Origin: Treponema sp.
Lineage (GTDB): Bacteria > Spirochaetota > Spirochaetia > Treponematales > Treponemataceae
Assembly: GCA_023231445.1 (NCBI GenBank)
Contig: JALNVF010000054.1
Location: forward strand, 1 to 18,767
Reading direction: 5' to 3'
DNA length: 18,767 nucleotides
The notes under the pieces: model-generated
Told to the model about the DNA's origin: nothing
The model's input: the letters and a program-made list of their open reading frames with translations, nothing else
Databases searched by the model: none
Shown here: piece after piece, positions 1 to 9,200 of the stretch
How positions within the stretch are numbered: the stretch's first letter is position 1
How the letters are laid out: each line of letters starts with the position of its first letter
Program-made: the position numbers and the translations under genes

Positions 1-44
1 ATCCGCGTGTCTTCTATTTCTTCCATTGCATCAAGTAATGTCAT
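1..44 (-). CDS. 5' end of a possible ISAs1-family transposase (partial)
   Basis: Only the first 14 codons are in the window, reading M-T-L-L-D-A-M-E-E-I-E-D-T-R, and the gene continues past the left edge. The start is supported by a G-rich Shine-Dalgarno-like run (GGGGGG) about 5 bases upstream of the ATG and by a TATAGT box at 64-69, though no good -35 accompanies it. ISAs1-family (H-repeat type) transposases typically begin with a short segment of the form LL-x-x-F-x-x-I-x-D-P-R before the DDE catalytic domain, and the visible peptide fits that except for T in place of P. Fourteen residues cannot prove a family, so the identity is a suggestion; that it is a real gene start is more likely. 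Confidence 0.4.
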   Translation of the reverse strand, partial: MTLLDAMEEIEDTR

Positions 45-142
45 AGTTTCCCCCCGGGGAATAACTATACATTATTTTACAAGTTTTAAACAGCCTGTTT
101 TAATTTATAATGCGTTTGCCCTGCCGCAATTTGGAGCTTCAC

Positions 143-327
143 TATGCACAGGAACAGGGGCTCAATTAGGGAAAGCATGAAGGTTCACAGCAGCAAAACG
201 GGAAGATGCGCGCAATTTAAGAAAGCTCGGTGTACCGGCACAGACGATCGCGCAGGCTACAGGTCTGTCGGAAGAGGAAATCGCACAATTCACGTTTGCT
301 GCGGGATTCTCAGAAATTTCGTTATGA
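143..327 (+). pseudogene. Remnant of Rpn-family (PD-(D/E)XK) nuclease C-terminus
   Basis: Reading across frames gives G-K-H-E-G-S-Q-Q, then after a frame change K-R-E-D-A-R-N-L-R-K-L-G, then V-P-A-Q-T-I-A-Q-A-T-G-L-S-E-E-E-I-A-Q, ending at a TGA at 325-327. A helical tail of the type 'A-x-N-L-L-K-L-G-x-x-x-E-x-I-A-x-A-T-G-L-S-x-E-E-I' is the familiar C-terminus of Rpn (recombination-promoting nuclease, formerly 'putative transposase YhgA-like') proteins. The nuclease core is absent, an in-frame TAG precedes the GKHEG segment, and a frameshift lies at about 193-200, so this is debris. The ATG-initiated frame at 144-332 runs in a different register and does not carry this similarity. Family identification is from memory of the motif. 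Confidence 0.6.
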
Positions 328-512
328 AGTAGCCTATTTCTTTCTGCTGGTATTTTTTATTCCGTAATTCACGGACAGAACAGGCGCTGCAAAGCATACT
401 GAACGAAAAACAAAGCAAATTCCTATATAAAATAACTACCGTCCTTCACCTGACGTACAGACACCCGTGCAGCGGCGAAGTCTTCAGGGAGGGGTATAAT
501 ACAAAGGATCGC

Positions 513-541
513 TTGCTAACTACTATAGGTCATGATATGAT
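513..541 (+). promoter_or_regulatory. Candidate sigma70-type promoter of the solute-binding gene
   Basis: A TTGCTA hexamer at 513-518 and a TATGAT hexamer at 536-541 are separated by 17 bases, giving 4/6 and 5/6 matches to the bacterial consensus at ideal spacing. Transcription would begin near 548, only about two bases before the ATG at 550, so the mRNA would be nearly leaderless. The absence of any Shine-Dalgarno sequence close to the ATG agrees with that. The -10 box lies inside the palindrome at 531-552. Confidence 0.35.
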
Positions 542-552
542 TATATATCATG
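531..552. promoter_or_regulatory. 8-bp perfect inverted repeat over the start codon (operator-like)
   Basis: CATGATAT at 531-538 is followed six bases later by its exact reverse complement ATATCATG at 545-552. The repeat covers the candidate -10 box and the initiating ATG (550-552) of the solute-binding gene. It could be a repressor operator or an RNA hairpin hiding the start codon. The AT-rich content makes a chance match possible. Confidence 0.35.
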
Positions 553-1812
553 CATGTAAAATCGGGAACAAACAAAAAACATTTCAAACACCTTCAAAAT
601 ACTAACACCGGAAAGCAAGAACTCAAGTGGATACTAATCGCAGGCGGGATGGTTGTTGCTATAGCTGCCATCAGCATTACTGTGTTCGTGCTGAGACCGC
701 ACAAACCGATTCTGGCTTTTTACCGGATACCTGATAACATTGAAAAAATCATCACCGATATTGCAACAAACCCAAAATACGCAGGGAAAGAAATATACAA
801 AATACAACATCTTGATGATTCAACATCATTGGCCTCCCAAATCACTTCAAAAAGCAAAATCGATTTACTTTTTACCTATGACGGGCAGTCGGCTAGAGCA
901 ATATCGCAATATGCATTAGCTCCTTCAGAACAAATACGACAACGTATGCCTACAACAATACGCCGCGTAGGGAAAACTAATAATAAAACGTATGGTGTTC
1001 CGCTGCTTCTGGATTTCTTTGAAGTTGCCTACAACAAAAAAATGTTCAAACAGGCCGGATTATCGGAACCGAAAAATTTGAGTGAGTTAAAAACAGATGC
1101 AAAACTACTCAAAACACATACCATCACACCCATAATTTGTGCAGGAGGGCAGGATACTGATTTATTGATGCTCGTCGGCGCTCTGACGGAATCCCTGAGC
1201 GGCATCAAGGGCTGGGAAGAAACAATTACCGCAATGCAAAAAGGGAGCGATTTTTCGACACTTATTCACAACACGCCTCTCGGTATCACTTTACAGGAAT
1301 TCATTCAATGGAAAAAAGAAGGTCTTATTTATCCGGAATGGTATCGAATGAAAAACAAAGAGATAGAAGCTTTTATGGAAAACGATTATACCGCGCTTGT
1401 TTTTATGCCTCTCTCTACCCACAGAACTATACCACAAAAAACAATTGAAAAGTTTACAATAATAGCAATGCCTTCAAATCTCACTAAACAAAACCGGGCA
1501 TTTACAGTACCCGTCCTGGAAGGTATTTTAATTGACAAAAAAAAGCCCAATAAAAAAGCTCAAAATTTTCTATACACACTTACAGAAGCATCCACACAAA
1601 AAGAACTGGGCATAAAAACAGGACTGGTACCGGTAAGTTCTACTGCAGAAACGCAGGATATACAGGCATCCGATATCCGCTTATGGGCAGCGGCTTCATA
1701 CGAACCGCTACCTGACATAGCACAGGCCGCCTACAGCGAACCCCAAAAATATGCCGAATTTGCACAGATCATTCGAACGTTTCTTGAAGCAGACGGGATT
1801 GGGTTTAATTAA
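550..1812 (+). CDS. Extracellular solute-binding protein, family 1 type, membrane-tethered
   Basis: This encodes 420 residues, a normal length for periplasmic substrate-binding proteins of ABC importers for sugars or oligosaccharides. Residues 27-48 form one strong hydrophobic helix after a basic, polar head (many K/H/N), so the protein is probably anchored in the inner membrane facing the periplasm. No lipobox cysteine is present, unlike most treponemal binding proteins. The family signature is at 148-170: Y-G-V-P-L-L-L-D, then A-Y-N-K-K-M-F-K-Q-A-G, followed by a P-x-N-L-S-E-L helix start that replaces the usual P-x-T-W-D-E-L. A hinge-region segment with T-G-L-V-P-V-S-S lies near residues 357-364. 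The first ATG was chosen because a TGA lies in frame at 538-540. No permease or ATPase gene is in the window, so the partner and substrate are unknown. The gene converges with the decayed gene on the other strand, 6 bases after its stop. Confidence 0.85.
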   Translation: MHVKSGTNKKHFKHLQNTNTGKQELKWILIAGGMVVAIAAISITVFVLRPHKPILAFYRIPDNIEKIITDIATNPKYAGKEIYKIQHLDDSTSLASQITSKSKIDLLFTYDGQSARAISQYALAPSEQIRQRMPTTIRRVGKTNNKTYGVPLLLDFFEVAYNKKMFKQAGLSEPKNLSELKTDAKLLKTHTITPIICAGGQDTDLLMLVGALTESLSGIKGWEETITAMQKGSDFSTLIHNTPLGITLQEFIQWKKEGLIYPEWYRMKNKEIEAFMENDYTALVFMPLSTHRTIPQKTIEKFTIIAMPSNLTKQNRAFTVPVLEGILIDKKKPNKKAQNFLYTLTEASTQKELGIKTGLVPVSSTAETQDIQASDIRLWAAASYEPLPDIAQAAYSEPQKYAEFAQIIRTFLEADGIGFN

Positions 1813-1818
1813 TCTCTC

Positions 1819-3139
1819 TCAGGAAATTGCTGTTTTGTCTTTTTCATAACTACCAAATCCGACTAGGTTTCTCTCTTCGAGGCCAAAGACCATCCCGACT
1901 TCATACACCTGCCTGTCTTTCTGCGCGGTATATTTCTCTGCATACTTTCTTTCTCAGATTTGTTCCAGCGCAGGATTTCCGCCCGCTACAAGTGTTTCTT
2001 TACTTTTACTACTTTTATTTCCGTTATATATATTTTTTATTCAGAATACTTACTTACCAGATACTCATCAAACAAAGTTCGAACCTCCTGATTGGGAAAT
2101 CCCAGCCTAAAAGTTAACCGATCCATTTCCGTAAAGCTTTCTTTAATGGTCAGGTAGCCGCTCTGAAACAACAGCGTTACCGGTTCTATTCTGTCCAGTT
2201 CAAACGAGACCAACAGATCCTCTCACGCAGTTATGCTATCCAGGTCAGGCAGAAAGTACTGATTCTTTCGGAACAGTTTCATCAGAAAACCAGGTGTAGC
2301 CGTTTCAAACCAGTAATTACGGTATTGCAGGTTTTCAGAAATAAACAGCAATATATCAAAAGGATTGTGTACGGGTTCTCCCAGAAAATTATATCCATTA
2401 TACCATCGTTTTAGTTCGGACCAATTCACTCCCGTCAGGTATTCGGCAACTATCGTTTCCAGATCGTTTTGAGTATACCCACAGAGCGCCGCATAGGCAG
2501 TACTTAGTGTAATGTCTTTCAGATTGTTTATCCTGTTAAAGATACTCACCTTCGAAAACTTACTCACCCCAGTCAGAAACACAAATTGCAGATCGGCATC
2601 CCGTTCCTTGATGGCTGAATAGAGATTCTTCAGCTCTTTACGGATTATTGCAGCCATCTCAGGATTTTCTATATTGTCCAATAGCGGCTTGTCATATTCA
2701 TGCACAAACCGAACGATCCGTTCCTGATATTTCCGCCTCAGTCGTATAATAAGTTCATTAAATCGACGTCTATTTCTTTTGCCCGATACGTGATATCAAA
2801 TATTTCCCCCTGCCAGTCAAGATCATCGTTGATTTTCCTTTTAATTCCTGGTTATTTCAAACTACTCCTCCGGCAAAGTCTATCTTGATAACCGGACATT
2901 TTTTCTGCCAGTTCCATTTATCATGGATATATAAATCGCGAAACAGGGCTTCGTTACCTTCAAAGATTTCTTTTAACGTATCGACGAACAGGTTTTTTCC
3001 AAATCTTCGCGGACGGGAAAAAAATACGCTCCCGGGTTTTTTATGAAAATCCAGGGCATAGCGGGTTTTATCCACGTACACCATATCGTATTCCCGAATC
3101 TTGGCAAGGGTGCTGATTCCAATGGGGGAGTGCTTTCAT
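1819..3139 (-). pseudogene. Decayed AAA-ATPase-like / PD-(D/E)XK nuclease-domain protein
   Basis: The original start is an ATG at 3137-3139 with a GGAGG ribosome site at 3146-3150, giving M-K-A-L-P and then, after a one-base expansion of a C-run (about 3122-3126), I-G-I-S-T-L-A-K-I-R-E. That is the usual N-terminus of AAA-ATPase_like (PF09820-type) proteins. Y-V-D-K-T-R and the R-P-R-R-F-G-K-N loop follow. Further lesions are an in-frame TGA at 2857-2859, a frameshift near 2832-2843, a frameshift near 2759-2763, and a TGA at 2223-2225 beyond which the same frame stays recognisable (L-L-F-Q-S-G-Y-L-T-I-K) to a TAA at 2037-2039. Most of the C-terminal nuclease domain (PDDEXK_9-type) is missing, but its extreme end survives at 1819-1986: A-L-E-Q-I, stop, E-R-K-Y-A-E-K-Y, another frameshift, then V-G-M-V-F-G-L-E-E-R-N-L-V-G-F-G. 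Walker A has N for S/T after GK, and Walker B reads F-V-H-E-Y instead of L-I-D-E-Y. The intact family is about 500-550 residues. Confidence 0.9.
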
Positions 3140-3158
3140 TTCAATCCTCCATGGATAC

Positions 3159-3188
3159 AATATAACCGCTTCAGCATAAGGGGGACAA
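3159..3188 (-). promoter_or_regulatory. Weak candidate promoter of the decayed ATPase gene
   Basis: On the minus strand TTGTCC (3183-3188) and TATATT (3159-3164) are 18 bases apart, matching the sigma70 consensus at 4/6 and 5/6. The site lies between the terminator of the giant gene and the GGAGG/ATG of the decayed gene, where a promoter would be expected. It is the only paired candidate I saw in this gap. Confidence 0.3.
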
Positions 3189-3210
3189 GATTCATGAACA
3201 AATACGGTGA

Positions 3211-3241
3211 AAAGCAGGCCGCACCATAAACGGTACGGCCT
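3211..3241 (-). terminator. Rho-independent terminator of the giant Ig-repeat gene
   Basis: Reading the minus strand, the stop codon at 3252-3254 is followed by a 9-bp GC-rich stem, GGCCGTACC (3232-3240) pairing with GGTGCGGCC (3217-3225) with one G-U pair, a 6-base loop, and then TGCTTTT. The hairpin begins about 12 bases after the stop. The T-tract is short, but position and stem strength make this convincing. Confidence 0.8.
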
Positions 3242-3251
3242 CCCTTTATTT

Positions 3252-6200
3252 TTACTTCATCTGTGCTGTTTCAATAGCTCCGCTTGTATTGTTCTTTATG
3301 GCATAGCCCAGTACCGGGTTTTTGGTTCCGTTACCATAACAGGTTCCGAAATACTTATTCGGGTCGTTTGCAGATGTTCCTACATTTGTAGTACCAGGAG
3401 CAACACCATCCGTTGTAGAATAAGTCATTTTTCCGGAAGTATCCTTCCAAATGCCTACATTTACCCGATCGGCCTGAACGCGACTGCTTGTCGGAATTAA
3501 AGTAACTTCCCACTTTCCGGTAAATTCGTCAGATTCCGCACCGTTTACCTTATAATTTATATCTCCGGTATCCGGTTTGACCAGATATGCCATCTTCGGC
3601 CGCTGTGTAGAAGGCATATAATAGCTGATATACGGGATGGCGACAGTAGTACCATTTACTGTATCATTTACCGTATCTATCGTAATGTTAGTACCCGTTA
3701 ATGCATAGGAGTCCACTACGCAGGAATCGGTACCCTCATTGTATGAAGCATCATAACTGGATAAATATGCATACCTGAGATCAGCACCATCTGTATCATA
3801 GGCAACGATATGGATACCGCTTTTAGAAGTCCCAGTGGTTAAGTTATCTGCTTTAATTGCACAGTATTCTCCGCCATTGGTAAATATTTGTTGTGCAGTA
3901 GACCAGTACCCATTTCCACTACCGGAACCAGCATTATTATCAGTGCACGGTTTTATCTTGTAACTGTACATCAGATTTGTTCCATCATACCATACCGCAA
4001 CCACGACATCATCAGCTGTCGTAGCTCCCGGGATAACATCGATGGCAACATACTCCCCTGCCGTATTTGGGGTCGTGGTTGTACTATTCCTCACTGTATC
4101 AGTACTTTCTTTGCCGGCAATGAGACTGAACTGATCCGAGTCGGCCTCAAATATATGTTGATCTACGTTATATTGGTTACTACCATTTCCGTCATGGAAC
4201 TGATCATCAAAATTAGCTCTTGAGGCTGGAACTGGATTACCCCAGCGGAACCGTATCTGGCCCTGGATGTCGTCATAATATGCAAGATAAACTGCAGTAT
4301 CCGTACCATGAGTTGCGGTCACAATCGATGGAGATCTGAACCGATGGGTATCAAGAATTCCATGTGTATCTGTTACCAGTGTACCTTGTACGTATTCATT
4401 ATTAGGAACACCAATCGATTCCAGCCGTAGTTTATTAGTAGGTGAGTAGTTATCCTGCGTACTACCAAGATTCCCCACACCCCATTTACTTGTCACATAC
4501 GTAAAATCGCCACCATAAGATGGTGTCTGAGTCGGTTCAGTATCGAGACCTACTACCGTACCGTGTGCGTTACCGGCGTCATCGTAGACAAAGCTGACAT
4601 TGCTGAAATCTGCATAGTTATATTGCCATAGCTGATACGAAGTCGACCCCGTAGGAGTATACGCATTAGTAGAACCAGCATAAGTATAAGGATTGACACC
4701 ACTGCTCATACTGAAATATGCAGGACCGTTTACGAACGCGAATCCGATCATGTGATTATTAGGATTTATGCGCATTACCGGATCAGTAAGAGAACCGCGG
4801 ATCGGCAAAGCCGCTGCTGAATTCAAGTGCCATACATCGAGCACGACATCGTCTGTAAGCAGGTTGTTGTTGTCGCCGTTGTGCTGCTGGTTGTATTCCG
4901 CAGAATTATCGTTGCTGTTGTTCAGAATGCTTACTCCATTTACTGACAGACCAAGCGCTCCGGAAACCATTTCCGTCGTTGTCGTAGAGCCTAAAACAAC
5001 CTCCATCGGAAGAGTAATTTTTACCCCATTAGTTACTGTGAAATCACCACTTGAAGCGCCTGTAATGGAAGCGCCTGTCAGGTTGAATCCATTCATAGTA
5101 ATTTTTTCCGAGTCATTAATCGGATAATGGCCAAGTGCGGTACGATTGTAGACTGACGGTTTGTTTGATTTAAGCGATGACAATGCTGTCGTCAGTTTAG
5201 TTATATATGGCACCACATCTACATTCATGACACTGGTTGCTGTATGCGGAACATTATTGTAATCAGTAACAGTAAAGGTAACAGTCACATTATTAGCTGC
5301 AACTGTGGAAATTTTAGCAGTGTTAAATGTAAACGACCAGTTCAGCACCTGACCGAAAGCAATCCGATCCTGGCTCAAAATATATTCACTACCAGTATCG
5401 ATAGCAAAAATCCAGGCAGAATCAGTAGCCGTTTGTACAGGTGTGGTCTTCGTTGCATCGTACACATCAAAGGCGCTACTACTATTGTAACCGGCGATTG
5501 TAACAGCTATCTTTTTGATACGCTGATCATCGTATGCCTTTCCACGGAAGATAACCTCACCGGAGATATCCGGATGGGCGACCGTCACTGTTGTGCCTGC
5601 GTCCGTAAAGTTGGCTATATCGGCTGTTCTGATAATCGAATAGGAACCTGACGGGTCTGAAGTGGCATCCGTTGACCAGATTACCGTTCCTGTCGTTGAA
5701 TTAAAGCCGGAAATTTTTTCAATCGTCCCATCAGACAGAATAACCTGCCAGGTTCCCGTAGATAACTGATATTTACCGACAAGGGCCGAATCCGTAATAC
5801 TTGTCGTTGTGCCTGTACCAACCGTACCGGTTATAAGGTTATCAAGCGTTGTGGCGAGCTGGAAGGTATCAGCAGCCAGTTTGACCACATAGAATACATT
5901 GGCAGAGGCAACAGTAGTATTACTCACTTCAGGCATCTTAGCTGCTTTGAGCGTAACGACCTGTCCTGTCACCATTCCATGAGAAGTAGCCGTCAATTTC
6001 TCAGTATCCGTATCTATCTTTACAGAAAGCGCATTGTACTTACTATCCTGTGCATACTCTATGTGTCCAAGAAGGTCACTGGTACTGGCATCAACCGGGA
6101 CATTTTCCTTGTAATAAGTTACCGCCTTCGGTGTTCCTTTTTCCGATTCGTCTGTCTCACTCTCATACCGGGTTCCGAAAGGAGCAACCGCGATAACAGG

Positions 6201-9200
6201 CGCAGTTTCGTCGATGTAAATATTCCGGTCGTCAGTATAGCTTCCTTCATTAACCGTGTTATACCCTTCGTTATTTGTATTACTGTTGTTAATCGCGTCA
6301 ACAGAATTCGTCTTTATAGCAAGAGTACCGCTCAGTTGCGCATTGGCAATAGTGAGTGTAAGCGACGTACGTTCTTTTGCAGAACCGTTTATTGCAGCGA
6401 CAGAACCATCCTTTGTAGATGAAGCCGCATAAGTAGTACTGCCAATCGACAAAGAATCATTTGTACCTATCGTACTGGTAGAATCATAAGGCAGATTGAA
6501 CCCGCTAATTGTTATGCTTGAAGCCCCCTGATACATCGGATACCACCCAGCCTTACCATAGAGCGGATTTGTAGATGTAGTAATCTCAGGTACACGGGCA
6601 GTAAACGGTGTAGGCAAGGAGATATTCGTGATATACGGAACCACGTCTACCTGATACGAGGGTTTATTGTCAGCATCAAGGTAGACAGTAAAGTTCACGG
6701 CAGACGGATTAATACTGTCCTCGGTATCAAAGGTGATCTTACCCGTCGATGAATCATAGGTCTTGACCTTAGTGGCATACGCATCACACGAACCGGAACT
6801 CAACACAACAGTGTTCCCTGTGACAATAGACTTACCAGCCAAATCCGTAGACGTAAGGGCAATTCCTGTCCTTGTACCATTCGTACCACTTATAACAGAC
6901 GATGTTACAATATCAGGATTGTACTGACCGGCGGTCTTATCTTCAACTGCAATTCGTATGACACGATTCAATGCAGCACCATTAGTAATCTTTGAACTGT
7001 CACAGTCGAGCTGCCAGCTGATCCGGTGGCCGTCCTGTTCCAGAGAATTCTCCGTTACGGTAAAATACCATCCGCCGGACAAATCAGAAGTTCCGGAGCC
7101 TGTCCAGCTTCCGCTGCTGTAACTTGCTACCAATGCGTAGGTCAATCCGTTGACAGTCTTTGTCGATTGTCCCGTAAATGCAAAGTCACCGGTAGCGGTT
7201 GTACCGTCACCTATGTAGGCATAAATATTTGTCAACCGGCTATCATCATAAGCAAAACCGCAGATACTGATCTTTCCTGAAACATCCGGATCCGTACCAT
7301 TATATGTACCGCTGCTTATATCGATATGACCGTTAGCGGAACTGTTATCAAATAAAGAGTTGCTGGTCGCACTGTTCCAGTAGAATGGCCTAACTGTGAC
7401 GTTCGGTGCATTCCCGTCCACTGCGTCGACAATAAGCGGAACGGTAAGAACAGCCTTCTGGCTATCGGTGCCGACGGTAGTTTCTTCCGTACTATCCCAG
7501 ATGGTAAAGACATAATTTGTAGAAGCGGTATCACTCCCTAACTCCGTCGAACCAGCCGTACTCGAAAGTGTTATGGTAGTAACAACACCGACGGAAAGAT
7601 TTGAACCTACCGCTGTAAAATCAACAGCAACAGAACTACTTTTGCTTGTCGCCAACTTGAAGGTTTTATTACCTGCATTCAGAACATAATACCGTGTCCC
7701 GGGCGAAATGACAGAACCATCGACAGAAGGCATAGTATCACCATTCAAAACAACAGCTGTCCCGGTGGAAAGGTCCTCTGTTGCGGTAAAGGTATCGGTA
7801 TCTTTATCCAAAGTAACAGATATTTCATCTGCTGTTCGTATGATATCCATCTGATGGTATGTGGGCGTAACCCCGCCTTGTGTCAGATATGAATACAAAC
7901 TACCATTTCCACCGACTACATCGATATCAAATGTTGAATTACCTTTCAGGATAAAAGCAGAAGATGCAACAGCAGCCGATGCTTGTGCTTCATTAGCGCT
8001 TAAGGCACTGAAGAATTCTTTTTCGTTTTCATCATCCGTATCACCGTCGCCCGTTAAATCGGTTCCTACGGTCACACCTGCAAGAAGCGGTGGATTATTA
8101 GAAATCATAATCTTATTGGTAGTATCGGTATAACCGGCCGTATAGTTACCGGCTGCATCTATTGCCACATAATACAAGATAACTGGTCCGTCAGGAATAT
8201 TCTGCGAATTGATAATCGCGCTCCACTGGTAATCGGTACTTGCTTTTTGCAGATATTCCGTCACCCCGTCACCATCATCATTGGTAATTGAGGTAATTTT
8301 ACCATCGGACCAAGTTGCAGACTCTTCTGTTTCATTGTCCACTACGAGAGCATAAGCGGCCCATGCCGTTGTAACAGTTTGCGGGACATCGCTGTCTTCC
8401 CAGGTAATAGTTGTAGTACCCGAATCAGTAGATATAGCAGAGATACGATGATACATTCCTCCAATATACACTAACCCGCCTTCCCGAATATTAGCATTGG
8501 CGGATATATCAGCAACTGTCAAAGTGTATTCTGTCGGTCGGGTTACCGTACCCAATGAAAGACAATACAGACCGTCTTTTTCTACCAAATCGGAAGTCTT
8601 CGTATAAGCATCTGTAACCATCGGATTATACAGCTTAGTTCCGTCTGAAGTTGTCGTCCTTACAAAATAGAAAGCAACCTCACTCAGCCCGCTTCCGATT
8701 TCAGTTACCGCGTTATTTTTGTCAGAGGTCACGGTATAATACCGGTTACTGTTTGTTATTGGTGTTGTTCCGCCATACGAACCTACCATTGGTGCTTCAT
8801 TATCAAAATTGATCGTAATAGGCTTGGAATTACTGGTAGCGGGAGTAGAACTATCAACAGCCGTTATAGTAAAGGCAATTTTACCGGTCGAGCCTGCCGT
8901 ACTAGAAATCGGAATCTTCATTGTATAGCCGGATTTCCCATTCCCAAAATCAGTAACTTTAGTAAACCATCCCGATGTAGAAAGATTCCCCGATACGGTA
9001 ACATCGCTGCCGGTATCGGTACTCACTGTTACAGAACTTATACCGGATTCGTCTTCAATGCTCCCCGTCAAATACCAGTTGCCTTTTATCCACATATCAT
9101 CAACACAATTACGTGTGATACTTCCATCTGTATTTTCCAGCATTAATGCTTGCGATGTCCCAATCTTGGGTATTGTATCGTCAAATATAATCGTCTGGCT

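Larger units (their letters stand above)
4840..6216 (-). repeat. Ig + IPT-like composite, copy 2 (within giant CDS)
   Basis: It starts at I-D-E-T-A-P-V-I-A-V-A-P-F, passes L-L-G-H-I-E-Y, H-P-D-I-S-G-E-V and A-Y-D-D-Q-R-I, then V-D-V-V-P-Y-I-T-K (near 5220-5192), I-T-M-N-G-F-N-L and V-S-I-L-N-N-S-N-D-N-S. Between G-H-I-E-Y and H-P-D-I-S it carries about 125 extra residues made of HG-GD module copy 3 and unrecognised module copy 3. It therefore looks like a duplicate of copy 1 that received an insertion, or like an ancestor from which copy 1 lost it. Confidence 0.65.

Noticed and set aside
144..332. ATG-initiated 62-codon frame
   Set aside because: The Rpn-like similarity lies in other registers of the same bases; this frame gives a basic, Cys/Arg-rich product with no ribosome site.
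361..375. Short inverted repeat TCCGT-aattc-ACGGA
   Set aside because: Five-base arms are too short to call a terminator or operator, and no T-tract follows.
495..500. Perfect TATAAT hexamer upstream of the solute-binding gene
   Set aside because: No -35-like hexamer lies at 16-18 bases upstream and no extended -10 TG is present; the pair at 513-541 is better spaced, though this site cannot be ruled out.
1827..2117. Plus-strand open frame of 96 codons between the solute-binding gene and the decayed gene
   Set aside because: The minus strand of the same bases carries recognisable remnants of a PD-(D/E)XK C-terminus, and the plus-strand product (rich in F, Y, R) looks like antisense translation.
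1819..3139. Sequencing error as the cause of the broken ATPase/nuclease frame
   Set aside because: The adjacent 15.5-kb frame has no interruption, and the broken gene also has substituted Walker residues and a large internal loss, which base-calling errors would not produce.
3140..3151. Four-codon mini-frame (ATG GAG GAT TGA) just before the decayed gene's ATG
   Set aside because: It is formed by the Shine-Dalgarno sequence itself; a coupling role cannot be argued for a dead gene.
4768..5127. Plus-strand frames of 60-147 codons scattered across 3207-18690
   Set aside because: All lie antisense to the giant gene, have no ribosome sites, and arise from its S/T/G/V-rich codon pattern.
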